Below, one piece after another: positions 1-5,497 of a stretch of DNA of 6,690 nt. Position numbers and translations under genes: made by a program. Position 1 is the stretch's first letter. Each line of letters opens with the position of its first letter. The notes under the pieces were generated by a model. The model saw nothing but the letters and a program-made list of their open reading frames with translations. It did not search any database and was not told where the DNA came from. This stretch comes from an uncultured Lachnospiraceae bacterium (GTDB taxonomy: Bacteria > Bacillota > Clostridia > Lachnospirales > Lachnospiraceae), in assembly GCA_937901625.1 (NCBI GenBank), contig CALDIE010000009.1, positions 1 to 6,690 of the forward strand, read 5' to 3'.

Positions 1-591
1 CTTAGCAAACGTGAGCAGCGCGCCAGAGAGAGCATGAAGCAGCAGATCGCCAACAACGTCGATCTGAATGAAGGAAACTATGGTATGCTCTCCGTACGCT
101 CGGATGTGGTGAGCGCCGAAGTCGGCGGAGTGGTGGAAGACAAAAAGGGACATTTAAGACGTGACAGCAGGGATACGGCGGCGCAAAACGACGCATATCT
201 TCGCCAACATGATGAATCTACCCATCCTGTCAGCAGCAACATGGTGGAAAATGTCAAGGAAGAGACCATTGCGGCTTACGAACAGGCATTGATCCACGAG
301 GACCATGACGTGATGCGGCAGGTTGAATGGTTAATGTCCACGCTCTGTATCACTCAAAAGGAACTGCGTGATTATGTGGATTCGAGACGGCCGAAAGATG
401 AAAACGGTGAGCCAATCTCCTGGGAAGAGCTTAGAAGGAAGGCTAAGGAAGAGTATACGGAACCGGAGGAGGACGACTATGTTCCCGGGGATGTGGGGAT
501 GCTGGTTTCCCCGGACGGGACTTTGGATGATTTTGCAGTAGACCCTGTGCTTGGAACCATGGCCGGTGCATCAACCGGCACGGAAGAATGA
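1..591 (+). CDS. C-terminal part of an acidic protein of unknown function (5' partial)
   Basis: The frame is open from base 1 (reading LSKREQRARES before the first ATG at 34) to a TGA at 589-591, so at least 196 residues are visible. The ATG at 34 has only a purine run directly against it and no spaced ribosome binding site, so I infer that the true start lies left of the window. The protein is hydrophilic, with no signal peptide or membrane segment. The central part (about 250-390 nt) looks helical, including AAYEQALIHEDHDVMRQVEWL and ITQKELRDYVDSRRP. The tail is strongly acidic (EEYTEPEEDDYVPGD) and ends in a low-complexity Gly/Ala/Thr stretch. I do not recognise the family. The following hisA starts 45 nt downstream with no terminator between them, so the two are probably co-transcribed. 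Coding status is supported by codon use like its neighbours; function is unknown. Confidence 0.7.
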   Translation, partial: LSKREQRARESMKQQIANNVDLNEGNYGMLSVRSDVVSAEVGGVVEDKKGHLRRDSRDTAAQNDAYLRQHDESTHPVSSNMVENVKEETIAAYEQALIHEDHDVMRQVEWLMSTLCITQKELRDYVDSRRPKDENGEPISWEELRRKAKEEYTEPEEDDYVPGDVGMLVSPDGTLDDFAVDPVLGTMAGASTGTEE

Positions 592-636
592 TGCGCTGAG
601 GCATAAGCGGAACAGATTCTATAAGGAGAAACCTGG

Positions 637-1407
637 ATGGAATTCAGACCCTGTATCGATATTCATAACGGTAAGGTAAAGCAGATCGTCGGAGGTTCGT
701 TAAACGGGACGCTTGCAAGGGAGAATTTTGTGTCCGATCAGGATGCGGCATTCTTTGCTGAGTTTTACAAGTTCTACGGATTAAAAGGCGGTCATGTGAT
801 CCTTTTAAACGGTGTGGGGACGGAAGGTTACGAGGATACGAAGAAACAGGCGCTCTCGGCTCTGCGGGCGTATCCCGGGGGACTGCAGGTCGGTGGAGGC
901 ATAAATCCGGATAACGCTTTGGAATTTATCGAAGCAGGGGCGTCTTGCGTGATTGTCACATCCTACGTGTTCAAGGATGGACGGATCAATTATGAGCACC
1001 TTGATAAAATACTTTCCGCTGTGGGAAGGGACAGGCTGGTGCTTGACCTTTCGTGCCGAAAGGGGGCGGACGGACAGTACTACATCGTGACCGACCGCTG
1101 GTCAAAGTTTACAGAGGAAGTGCTTTCAATCCGTCTGTTAAAAGAACTCGAAAAGTATGCCGCAGAATATCTGGTTCACGCCGTTGATATTGAAGGAAAA
1201 GCGTCCGGTATTGAAGAGGGGGTTGCCGGTCTCTTAGGCAGGTATGACGGAATCCCGGTTACTTATGCCGGAGGGGTTCACAGCGATGAGGATCTTGAAA
1301 GGTTAAGAGTTTTGGGCCGGGGAAAGGTAAATGTTACCATCGGCTCGGCGCTGGCACTGTTCGGAGGTACCATGCGCTGGGAGGATGTCCTTGCAGTTTG
1401 CAGGTAG
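637..1407 (+). CDS. hisA: HisA, eukaryotic (HIS6) type: ProFAR isomerase of histidine biosynthesis
   Basis: This 256-residue cytoplasmic TIM-barrel enzyme should catalyse the fourth step of histidine synthesis, the Amadori isomerisation of ProFAR to PRFAR. Seen directly: CIDIHNGKVKQIVGG at residues 6-20 with the first catalytic Asp (D8); QVGGGIN (84-90, phosphate loop); DLSCRK (137-142) with the second catalytic Asp (D137); HAVDIEG (181-187); YAGGV (210-214); and TIGSALALFGG (234-244). From memory, the CIDxHNGxVKQIVGG, VDLSCRK and FGG signatures are those of yeast HIS6 and the 'eukaryotic-type' HisA family, and differ from the usual bacterial HisA. The start is set by AGGAGA about 8 nt before the ATG. 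No other his gene is visible nearby, so it lies outside a his operon in this window. The bifunctional HisA/TrpF (PriA) role is less likely because the sequence follows the HIS6 type. Confidence 0.93.
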   Translation: MEFRPCIDIHNGKVKQIVGGSLNGTLARENFVSDQDAAFFAEFYKFYGLKGGHVILLNGVGTEGYEDTKKQALSALRAYPGGLQVGGGINPDNALEFIEAGASCVIVTSYVFKDGRINYEHLDKILSAVGRDRLVLDLSCRKGADGQYYIVTDRWSKFTEEVLSIRLLKELEKYAAEYLVHAVDIEGKASGIEEGVAGLLGRYDGIPVTYAGGVHSDEDLERLRVLGRGKVNVTIGSALALFGGTMRWEDVLAVCR

Positions 1408-1436
1408 GGGTGGTAATGGTTTATGAAAGCACGAAG

Positions 1437-1463
1437 TTTACATTGAATCGATAAATCTATAAT
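1437..1463 (+). promoter_or_regulatory. Weak candidate promoter after hisA
   Basis: A perfect TATAAT lies at 1458-1463 with TTTACA at 1437-1442. The spacer is only 15 bp, shorter than the 16-18 bp preferred by the main sigma factor, so this is a tentative second, upstream promoter for the infC operon. The surrounding 1408-1513 stretch is AT-rich, has no coding frame of note and shows no convincing terminator for hisA. Confidence 0.3.
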
Positions 1464-1514
1464 TGATAATAGTGTTATCTGCATAAATATGATCGGAAAT
1501 TCACTGATATATGC

Positions 1515-1543
1515 TTGACATTGACTCGGGGATATGGTAAATT
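1515..1543 (+). promoter_or_regulatory. Sigma-A-type promoter of the infC-rpmI-rplT operon
   Basis: A consensus -35 box TTGACA (1515-1520) is followed after exactly 17 bp by TAAATT (1538-1543, four of six bases matching the -10 consensus). Transcription would begin near 1549-1551, giving a leader of about 235 nt before infC. Position and spacing fit the start of the structured leader just downstream. Confidence 0.72.
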
Positions 1544-1685
1544 AACTTCTGTGTGTGGAGTATGTGTATACGACAGGCACGTGACAAGAAAGCAGAGTAT
1601 CCACTCTCACCCTGCGACGACAGAGTTTCAGGTGTTCATATTTTCCGAAGACCGACAGAGATCGGCGTGTAGGTTGTATGTTGTG

Positions 1686-1715
1686 GTGGATCGCATTCTT
1701 GTGATCCACTTTTTT
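1686..1715 (+). terminator. Attenuator terminator in the infC leader
   Basis: GTGGATCGCA (1686-1695) pairs with TGTGATCCAC (1700-1709) through a four-base loop TTCT, with one G-U pair, giving a 10-bp stem. Six T residues (1710-1715) follow at once. It lies about 56 nt before the infC ribosome binding site and inside the transcription unit, which marks it as a regulatory attenuator and not the end of hisA. Confidence 0.88.
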
Positions 1716-1771
1716 ACGTCATTGACGGTTGCAGAGTTTGTGACCACAGATGACATGACAGTCCAGAAAGC

Positions 1772-1776
1772 GGAGG
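1772..1776 (+). promoter_or_regulatory. Ribosome binding site that sets the infC AUU start
   Basis: GGAGG lies 9 nt before the ATT at 1786-1788. It is 42 nt before the GTG at 1819, too far to serve that codon, and no other Shine-Dalgarno-like sequence precedes the GTG. The site therefore points to ATT as the initiator. Confidence 0.85.
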
Positions 1777-1785
1777 TATAAGGCC

Positions 1786-2292
1786 ATTAGCGACAATCTT
1801 ATCAACGGGCAAATCAGAGTGCCGGAAGTACGTGTAACAGGTGCGGAAGGTGAGCAGTTAGGAATCATGTCCATTCAGGAGGCACAGAAGTTAGCGGATG
1901 AGGCAGAGTTGGATCTGGTAATGATCGCTCCGAACGCAAAACCGCCTGTGTGCAGGATCATCGATTACGGAAAGTTTTGCTATGAGCAGAAGCGTAAGGA
2001 AAAGGAATCCAAGAAGAAGCAAAAGATTACCGAGACCAAGGAGATCCGTCTTTCCCCGAATATCGATACCAACGATTTAAATACCAAGGTTGCTGCCGCC
2101 AGAAAGTTTTTGGAAAAGGGAAACCGCGTCAAGATTACTTTGCGTTTCCGTGGAAGAGAGATGGCGCACATGGCTAACTCCAAGCATATCCTGGATGATT
2201 TTGCAGCTGCGCTTTCGGATGTGGCTGTTGTTGACAAGGCACCCAAGGTGGAAGGTCGCAGCATGACGATGTTTTTAGCTGAAAAGAAATAA
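1786..2292 (+). CDS. infC: Translation initiation factor IF-3 (AUU start)
   Basis: IF3 binds the 30S subunit, keeps it apart from the 50S subunit and checks the initiator tRNA and start codon. From the ATT at 1786 the protein has 168 residues, close to the family's usual size. The N-terminal domain begins with INGQIRVPEVR (residues 6-16), matching the conserved INEQIRxxEVR start, then GEQLGIMS and the signature PPVCRIIDYGKF (53-64). A lysine-rich linker (about 69-81) leads to the C-terminal domain with EIRLSPNID, LRFRGRE and the closing GRSMTMFL. Starting at the in-frame GTG (1819) would delete the conserved INGQIR segment and leave no ribosome binding site. AUU starts are known for infC in E. 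coli and Geobacillus; in E. coli they allow IF3 to repress its own synthesis. That this occurs here is inference. It is the first gene of the infC-rpmI-rplT operon, downstream of an attenuator. Confidence 0.95.
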   Translation: MSDNLINGQIRVPEVRVTGAEGEQLGIMSIQEAQKLADEAELDLVMIAPNAKPPVCRIIDYGKFCYEQKRKEKESKKKQKITETKEIRLSPNIDTNDLNTKVAAARKFLEKGNRVKITLRFRGREMAHMANSKHILDDFAAALSDVAVVDKAPKVEGRSMTMFLAEKK

Positions 2293-2352
2293 GTCTTTTT
2301 GGTTGAAATAGATTGTAAGAAGAAATATTTAAGAAATACGGAGGACAAAACT

Positions 2353-2550
2353 ATGCCTAAGATGAAAACAAGCAGAGCAGCAGCGAAGCGCTTTAAGAAG
2401 ACCGGAACGGGTAAGCTGGTTCGCAATAAGGCTTATAAGAGACATATCTTAACAAAGAAGTCTACCAAGAGAAAGCGCGGACTGAGACAGGATATCGTAG
2501 TTGATAAGACAAACGTAAGCAACATGAAGAAGATCCTGCCTTACATCTAA
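2353..2550 (+). CDS. rpmI: 50S ribosomal protein L35
   Basis: This 65-residue, very basic protein is a component of the large ribosomal subunit. The sequence carries the L35 hallmarks: MPKMKTSRAAAKRFKKTGTGK at the start, then the KRHILTKKSTKRKRGLR segment (RHxLxxKSxKRKRxLR) and a short C-terminal tail ending in KKILPYI. Length is typical of the family. The ATG at 2353 is chosen because GGAGG at 2340-2344 stands 8 nt before it and the MPKMKT N-terminus is conserved. A TTG further upstream in frame (2299) would add 18 unrelated residues without a suitable ribosome binding site. It lies 60 nt after infC and 46 nt before rplT in the conserved operon order. Confidence 0.97.
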   Translation: MPKMKTSRAAAKRFKKTGTGKLVRNKAYKRHILTKKSTKRKRGLRQDIVVDKTNVSNMKKILPYI

Positions 2551-2596
2551 GTAGGAAAAGCAACTTTCAATACAGATCAGGAAAGAGGTAATTAAA

Positions 2597-2953
2597 ATGG
2601 CAAGAATTAAAGGTGGCGCAAATGCCAAGAAAAAGCATAACAGAGTATTAAAGCTTGCAAAGGGCTACAGGGGAGCAAGATCCAATCAGTATCGTGTAGC
2701 TAAGCAGTCCGTAATGAGAGCATTGGCTTCTTCCTATGCAGGACGTAAGGAGAGAAAACGTCAGTTCAGACAGCTCTGGATCGCTCGTATCAACGCTGCA
2801 GCCAGATTAAACGGACTTTCTTACAGCAAGTTTATGTATGGTTTAAAGCTTGCGGAGGTTGATATCAACCGTAAGATGCTGGCAGATATGGCAGTTAATG
2901 ATGCTGAAGGATTTGCTGCATTGGCTGAGCTGGCAAAGAGCAAGATCGCTTAA
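2597..2953 (+). CDS. rplT: 50S ribosomal protein L20
   Basis: L20 is an early assembly protein that binds domain I/II of 23S rRNA. In bacteria it is also the regulator of its own operon. The 118-residue sequence is standard in length. It opens with MARIKGGANAKKKHNRVLKLA, followed by KGYRGARSNQYRVAKQSVMRA and then RQFRQLWIARINAAARLNGLSYSKF across two adjacent conserved blocks. The N-terminal third is a basic extension that threads into rRNA; the globular C-terminal domain (from about residue 60) is the part known to recognise regulatory mRNA. GAAAGAGGT stands 7 nt before the ATG. It is the last gene of the operon, followed after 47 nt by a strong terminator, and is the probable ligand of the leader at 1550-1785. 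Confidence 0.98.
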   Translation: MARIKGGANAKKKHNRVLKLAKGYRGARSNQYRVAKQSVMRALASSYAGRKERKRQFRQLWIARINAAARLNGLSYSKFMYGLKLAEVDINRKMLADMAVNDAEGFAALAELAKSKIA

Positions 2954-3000
2954 TCCGGATCCGGATAGTATAAGCATCGATTCTTGTATATGAGCAGATC

Positions 3001-3036
3001 AACACCGTCGGGAGGATTTCCGGCGGTGTTTTTTTT
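3001..3036 (+). terminator. Rho-independent terminator of the infC-rpmI-rplT operon
   Basis: AACACCGTCGG (3001-3011) pairs with CCGGCGGTGTT (3020-3030), an 11-bp stem with a single G-U pair and an 8-base loop. Eight T residues (3029-3036) follow, the first two also closing the stem. The opposite strand has no matching T run, so it acts on + strand transcripts only. Confidence 0.95.
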
Positions 3037-3211
3037 GGTTGCCGTGGGGTTGGCGTATATCCGATGAATAACCTCTCAGAGTGGTCCGAAAACCGCCGAT
3101 AGTGTAATCCCATGGAAATGTTAAAAAATACCGGTAGACACTTTAATCTCAATTTCCCTCCGCGTAAAAACAGTATAAAGAAGAAAGAATTTATGGTAAG
3201 CTGTAAGTATA

Positions 3212-3270
3212 AGAAGATATAAGAATTAAGAAGATACAAGCATTAGAAGATATAAGCATTAGAAGATATC
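3212..3270. repeat. 16-bp AT-rich tandem repeat, about 3.6 copies
   Basis: The unit AGAAGATAYAAGMATT occurs at 3212-3228 (one extra A), 3229-3244 and 3245-3260. A partial copy, AGAAGATAT, starts at 3261. The copies run head to tail without spacers and differ at only two or three positions, which suggests replication slippage. The last copy ends next to a palindrome 70 nt before the acetyltransferase start. Confidence 0.9.
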
Positions 3271-3276
3271 TTGCAA

Positions 3277-3288
3277 ACCCTATAGGGT
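3277..3288. promoter_or_regulatory. Perfect 12-bp palindrome, possible operator
   Basis: ACCCTATAGGGT is its own reverse complement over all 12 bases. It lies 7 nt after the tandem repeat and 52 nt before the acetyltransferase start, a position where a dimeric regulator could bind. No known operator is recognised and the function is unproven. Confidence 0.4.
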
Positions 3289-3329
3289 AGCATCGTACAT
3301 ATCTATGCATACTTGTAAGAAGCCAACAC

Positions 3330-3333
3330 GGAG
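3330..3333 (+). promoter_or_regulatory. Ribosome binding site choosing the acetyltransferase start
   Basis: GGAG lies 7 nt before the ATG at 3341. The earlier in-frame ATG at 3305 has no Shine-Dalgarno sequence before it, and the ATG at 3335 is only 1 nt from this site, so 3341 is the favoured start. Confidence 0.65.
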
Positions 3334-3340
3334 AATGGGC

Positions 3341-3919
3341 ATGAGCACAAATTATGTCGTATATGGAGAACGGATCGCAATTCGAAAGATGGAATTTGAA
3401 GATTGCGGGATGATCGTCAATTGGAGAAACAAAGATCGTGTTCGTTCAAACTATATCTATCGCGAAAAGATCAGTCTTTCCGAACAGGAAAAATACTACA
3501 GAGAACAGGTGCAGACAGGCAAAGTGTATCACTATGTCTGTTGTTTGCGTGAAAATGACAGACCTTTTGGGTGCATGGTCTTAAAAGATATGAGAGAAGA
3601 GGAAAGACAGATCGAGTTCGGGAGCTTTATCGGGGAAGATGACTGTGTAGGACTGGGACTCGGTGGAGAGATTTCCGTGGTCGGATACCGTTATGTCTTT
3701 GACAATTTTCCGGTGGACCGGATCGTTCTGGAAATTATGGCAGATAATAAAGCATCCATGTTTAGCCACGGAAAAGGGGGCGCAAAGCCGTATAAAAAGG
3801 CAGACGCCGTGATGTGTTCGGACGGGATCCGACGGGATATGGTCTTATATGAAGTGTGGAGAGATGATATGATAGCAGGGTCAAAAGGTACAAAATCCGG
3901 ATCAAGTCTGCTTGAATGA
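3341..3919 (+). CDS. GNAT family N-acetyltransferase, RimJ/PseH-like
   Basis: The 192-residue product follows the GNAT fold, which transfers an acetyl group from acetyl-CoA to an amine. Visible elements in order: IAIRKMEFEDCGMIVNWRNKD (beta1-alpha1, residues 12-32), with the NWRN typical of RimJ/RimL and PseH-type enzymes; the substrate-side helix with SLSEQEKYYREQV (45-57); RPFGCMVLKD (74-83); IEFGSFIGEDD (91-101, beta4); the acetyl-CoA loop VGLGLGG (103-109); and the strand VDRIVLEIMADNKAS (125-139), the 'N..S' motif. Two key spots are unusual: the loop lacks the usual Arg/Gln at the first position, and the expected HEKxGF appears as HGKGGA (143-148). The frame is intact, so it may be a diverged or decaying enzyme. 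The substrate cannot be named; PseH-like sugar and ribosomal-protein acetylation are both possible. It lies after the rplT terminator and 72 nt before pepD, so it needs its own promoter, which I could not locate. Confidence 0.82.
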   Translation: MSTNYVVYGERIAIRKMEFEDCGMIVNWRNKDRVRSNYIYREKISLSEQEKYYREQVQTGKVYHYVCCLRENDRPFGCMVLKDMREEERQIEFGSFIGEDDCVGLGLGGEISVVGYRYVFDNFPVDRIVLEIMADNKASMFSHGKGGAKPYKKADAVMCSDGIRRDMVLYEVWRDDMIAGSKGTKSGSSLLE

Positions 3920-3991
3920 GGATTTTACCTTGGAACCTGCAAAACATGATATAAAAAGATATTATAAAGAAAACGGTGAGGGCAAAGAAAA

Positions 3992-5482
3992 ATGAGTGAA
4001 AGAGTATTAGAAGGTGTACAGCCGCAAAATGTATTTCGCTTTTTTGAAGAGATAGCAGGGATTCCGCATGGATCCTATCATATCGACGAGATCAGCAGCC
4101 ATCTGGTGAAGTTCGCTAAGGAGCACAACCTTTCCTATGTACAGGATGAGCAGAAGAATGTGATTATATACAAGCCGGCAACGAAAGGCTATGAAAATGA
4201 ATCCACTGTGATCTTGCAGGGACATATGGATATGGTCGCGGTTCATAACGATCCGGCGGTGGATATGAACACGACGCCGCTGAAACTCTGCGTGGAGGGA
4301 GATACGCTCTACGCTAAGGACAGCAGTCTGGGCGGAGATGACGGGATCGCGGTGGCATACGCGATGGCGATTTTGGATGATGACAGTCTGGAACACCCTG
4401 CACTGGAAGTGCTGATCACCACCAACGAAGAGGTTGGGATGGATGGCGCGTTAGGACTTGACCCTTCCCATTTAAAGGGAAAACGAATGATCAATATCGA
4501 TTCGGAAGATGAAGGGATTTTCACCGTTGGATGTGCCGGCGGCGTGCGCGTGACGGCTTCCTTGCCGCTTGAGAGAAGGGCGCAGGATACAGAGGATTGG
4601 GTAGGCGAATCACTTTCCGTGGAAGGACTTTTGGGCGGACACTCAGGCGTTCAGATCCACCTGGGAAGGGCGAATGCCATAAAAGTTCTGGCGCGGGCCT
4701 TATATGAAGTGCAAAAGGATGTAGAGTTGCGAATAGATAAGATTACGGGCGGTACGAAATGCAACGCGATCCCGAATGTCGCAAAGGCTTCTTTCTACAT
4801 CCGGAAAGAGAAACAACAGCTTTTGCGGGAAAAGATCTTAAAGATCGAGCAGATCCTTAAGCATGAATATCATAAAAAAGACGATAATTTAAGCTTATGT
4901 TTGGAGATGGCATGCGCTGCAAGTAAGGCGACAGCCGCACCTATGGAGACAGTGACTTCTTATACAAAAGAGGAGACGAAGAGACTTTTATCCTTCCTTC
5001 TGTTGGCACAGGACGGCGTGCAGTCGATGAGCGCTACCGTGGATGGTCTGGTGGAAACATCATTAAACCTGGGCGTTTTAGAGGATGACGGAAAGGAAGT
5101 AAAGGCTTCCTTTGAACTGCGCAGCATGATCCGTACGGCGGCAGATGACCTTAGGGACAAGGTAGCGGCTTTGGGAGAGTGTTTTGGCGCGGAGGTCACG
5201 ATCTCCGCTTCCTATCCGGAGTGGGAATACCGCGAGGAATCGCCTCTCAGGGATAAAATGGTGGCTGTATATCGCGAAATGTACCATAAGGAGCCGGTGG
5301 TGGATGTGATCCATGCAGGTCTGGAATGCGGTGCTTTCGCGGTTAAGATCGATGGCTTTGACGGAGTGAGTATGGGACCGGATATGCGGGATATCCATAC
5401 GACCAAGGAGACGTTGAGCATTTCAAGCGCTAAGAGAGTGTATGAATATCTGATCGAAGTTCTCAGGACGAAAGATGAATAA
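3992..5482 (+). CDS. pepD: Aminoacyl-histidine dipeptidase PepD (M20 metallopeptidase)
   Basis: PepD is a cytosolic di-zinc peptidase that cleaves Xaa-His dipeptides such as carnosine, and other dipeptides, recovering amino acids from imported peptides. The protein has 496 residues, close to the family's usual 480-490. All expected residues are visible by comparison with Vibrio/E. coli PepD: H78 and catalytic D80 in LQGHMDM; bridging D116 in LGGDDGIA; catalytic base E146 and ligand E147 in TNEEVGM; D170 in INIDSEDEG; and H469 in MRDIHTTKE. The lid (dimerisation) domain spans roughly residues 185-400 and contains GLLGGHSGVQIHLGRANAI (212-230) and GGTKCNAIPN (253-262); HAGLECG (441-447) lies in the C-terminal catalytic part. 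There is no signal peptide. GGTGAGGG stands 9 nt before the ATG. A weak promoter (CTGCAA, 17 bp, TATTAT at 3960-3965) may lie in the gap after the acetyltransferase gene. The next gene starts 15 nt after the stop and is probably co-transcribed. Confidence 0.96.
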   Translation: MSERVLEGVQPQNVFRFFEEIAGIPHGSYHIDEISSHLVKFAKEHNLSYVQDEQKNVIIYKPATKGYENESTVILQGHMDMVAVHNDPAVDMNTTPLKLCVEGDTLYAKDSSLGGDDGIAVAYAMAILDDDSLEHPALEVLITTNEEVGMDGALGLDPSHLKGKRMINIDSEDEGIFTVGCAGGVRVTASLPLERRAQDTEDWVGESLSVEGLLGGHSGVQIHLGRANAIKVLARALYEVQKDVELRIDKITGGTKCNAIPNVAKASFYIRKEKQQLLREKILKIEQILKHEYHKKDDNLSLCLEMACAASKATAAPMETVTSYTKEETKRLLSFLLLAQDGVQSMSATVDGLVETSLNLGVLEDDGKEVKASFELRSMIRTAADDLRDKVAALGECFGAEVTISASYPEWEYREESPLRDKMVAVYREMYHKEPVVDVIHAGLECGAFAVKIDGFDGVSMGPDMRDIHTTKETLSISSAKRVYEYLIEVLRTKDE

Positions 5483-5497
5483 GAGAAAGGGGTTACC

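Larger units (their letters stand above)
1550..1785 (+). ncRNA. L20-type ribosomal protein leader of the infC operon (cis-regulatory RNA)
   Basis: A long untranslated leader precedes infC. In Firmicutes this position carries the L20 leader, where free ribosomal protein L20 binds an RNA fold mimicking 23S rRNA and favours termination. Visible structure: hairpin AGAGT/ACTCT (1594-1598 with 1603-1607); CACCCTG (1608-1614) pairing with CAGGTG (1629-1634) with one bulged C; CCGA/TCGG (1652-1655 with 1662-1665); and the terminator hairpin at 1686-1709. ATCCAC in the first hairpin (1599-1604) is complementary to GTGGAT (1686-1691), the 5' arm of the terminator, so an antiterminator is possible. The ACTCTCACC core resembles my memory of clostridial L20 leaders. 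The identification rests on context, layout and that resemblance; a covariance search was not possible. A frame of 88 codons crosses this region but has no ribosome binding site or familiar product and is not called. Confidence 0.8.
3037..3340. other. Non-coding stretch between rplT and the acetyltransferase gene
   Basis: About 300 nt without a gene I can support. The first part (3037-3200) shows no recognisable motif. A TATAAA at 3174-3179 has no good -35 partner. The second part carries an AT-rich tandem repeat (3212-3270) and a 12-bp palindrome (3277-3288), listed separately. TTGCAA (3271-3276) is -35-like but lacks a well-spaced -10. A reading frame on the minus strand spans 2895-3239, but it covers the terminator and the end of rplT and has no ribosome binding site. 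Confidence 0.6.

Noticed and set aside
1465..1479. GATAA/TTATC hairpin as a terminator for hisA
   Set aside because: Only five A-T-rich pairs and no following T run.
1515..1781. An open frame of 88 codons on the + strand between hisA and infC
   Set aside because: It covers the infC promoter, the structured leader and its terminator, has no ribosome binding site and no familiar product.
1980..2426. A minus-strand open frame of 148 codons with a hydrophobic N-terminus
   Set aside because: It lies antisense to infC and rpmI, both of which are certain. The composition reflects the lysine-rich codons opposite.
2895..3239. A minus-strand open frame of 114 codons
   Set aside because: It runs through the rplT terminator and the end of rplT, has no ribosome binding site and an implausible composition.
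3212..3270. Tandem repeat considered as a CRISPR array
   Set aside because: The copies abut with no spacers, the unit is only 16 bp and no cas gene is present.
3305..3340. ATG at 3305 as the acetyltransferase start
   Set aside because: No ribosome binding site precedes it, and the 12 extra residues do not resemble a GNAT N-terminus. The ATG at 3341 has GGAG at good spacing.
4007..4396. A minus-strand open frame of 129 codons within pepD
   Set aside because: It is antisense to a gene with complete M20 catalytic residues.
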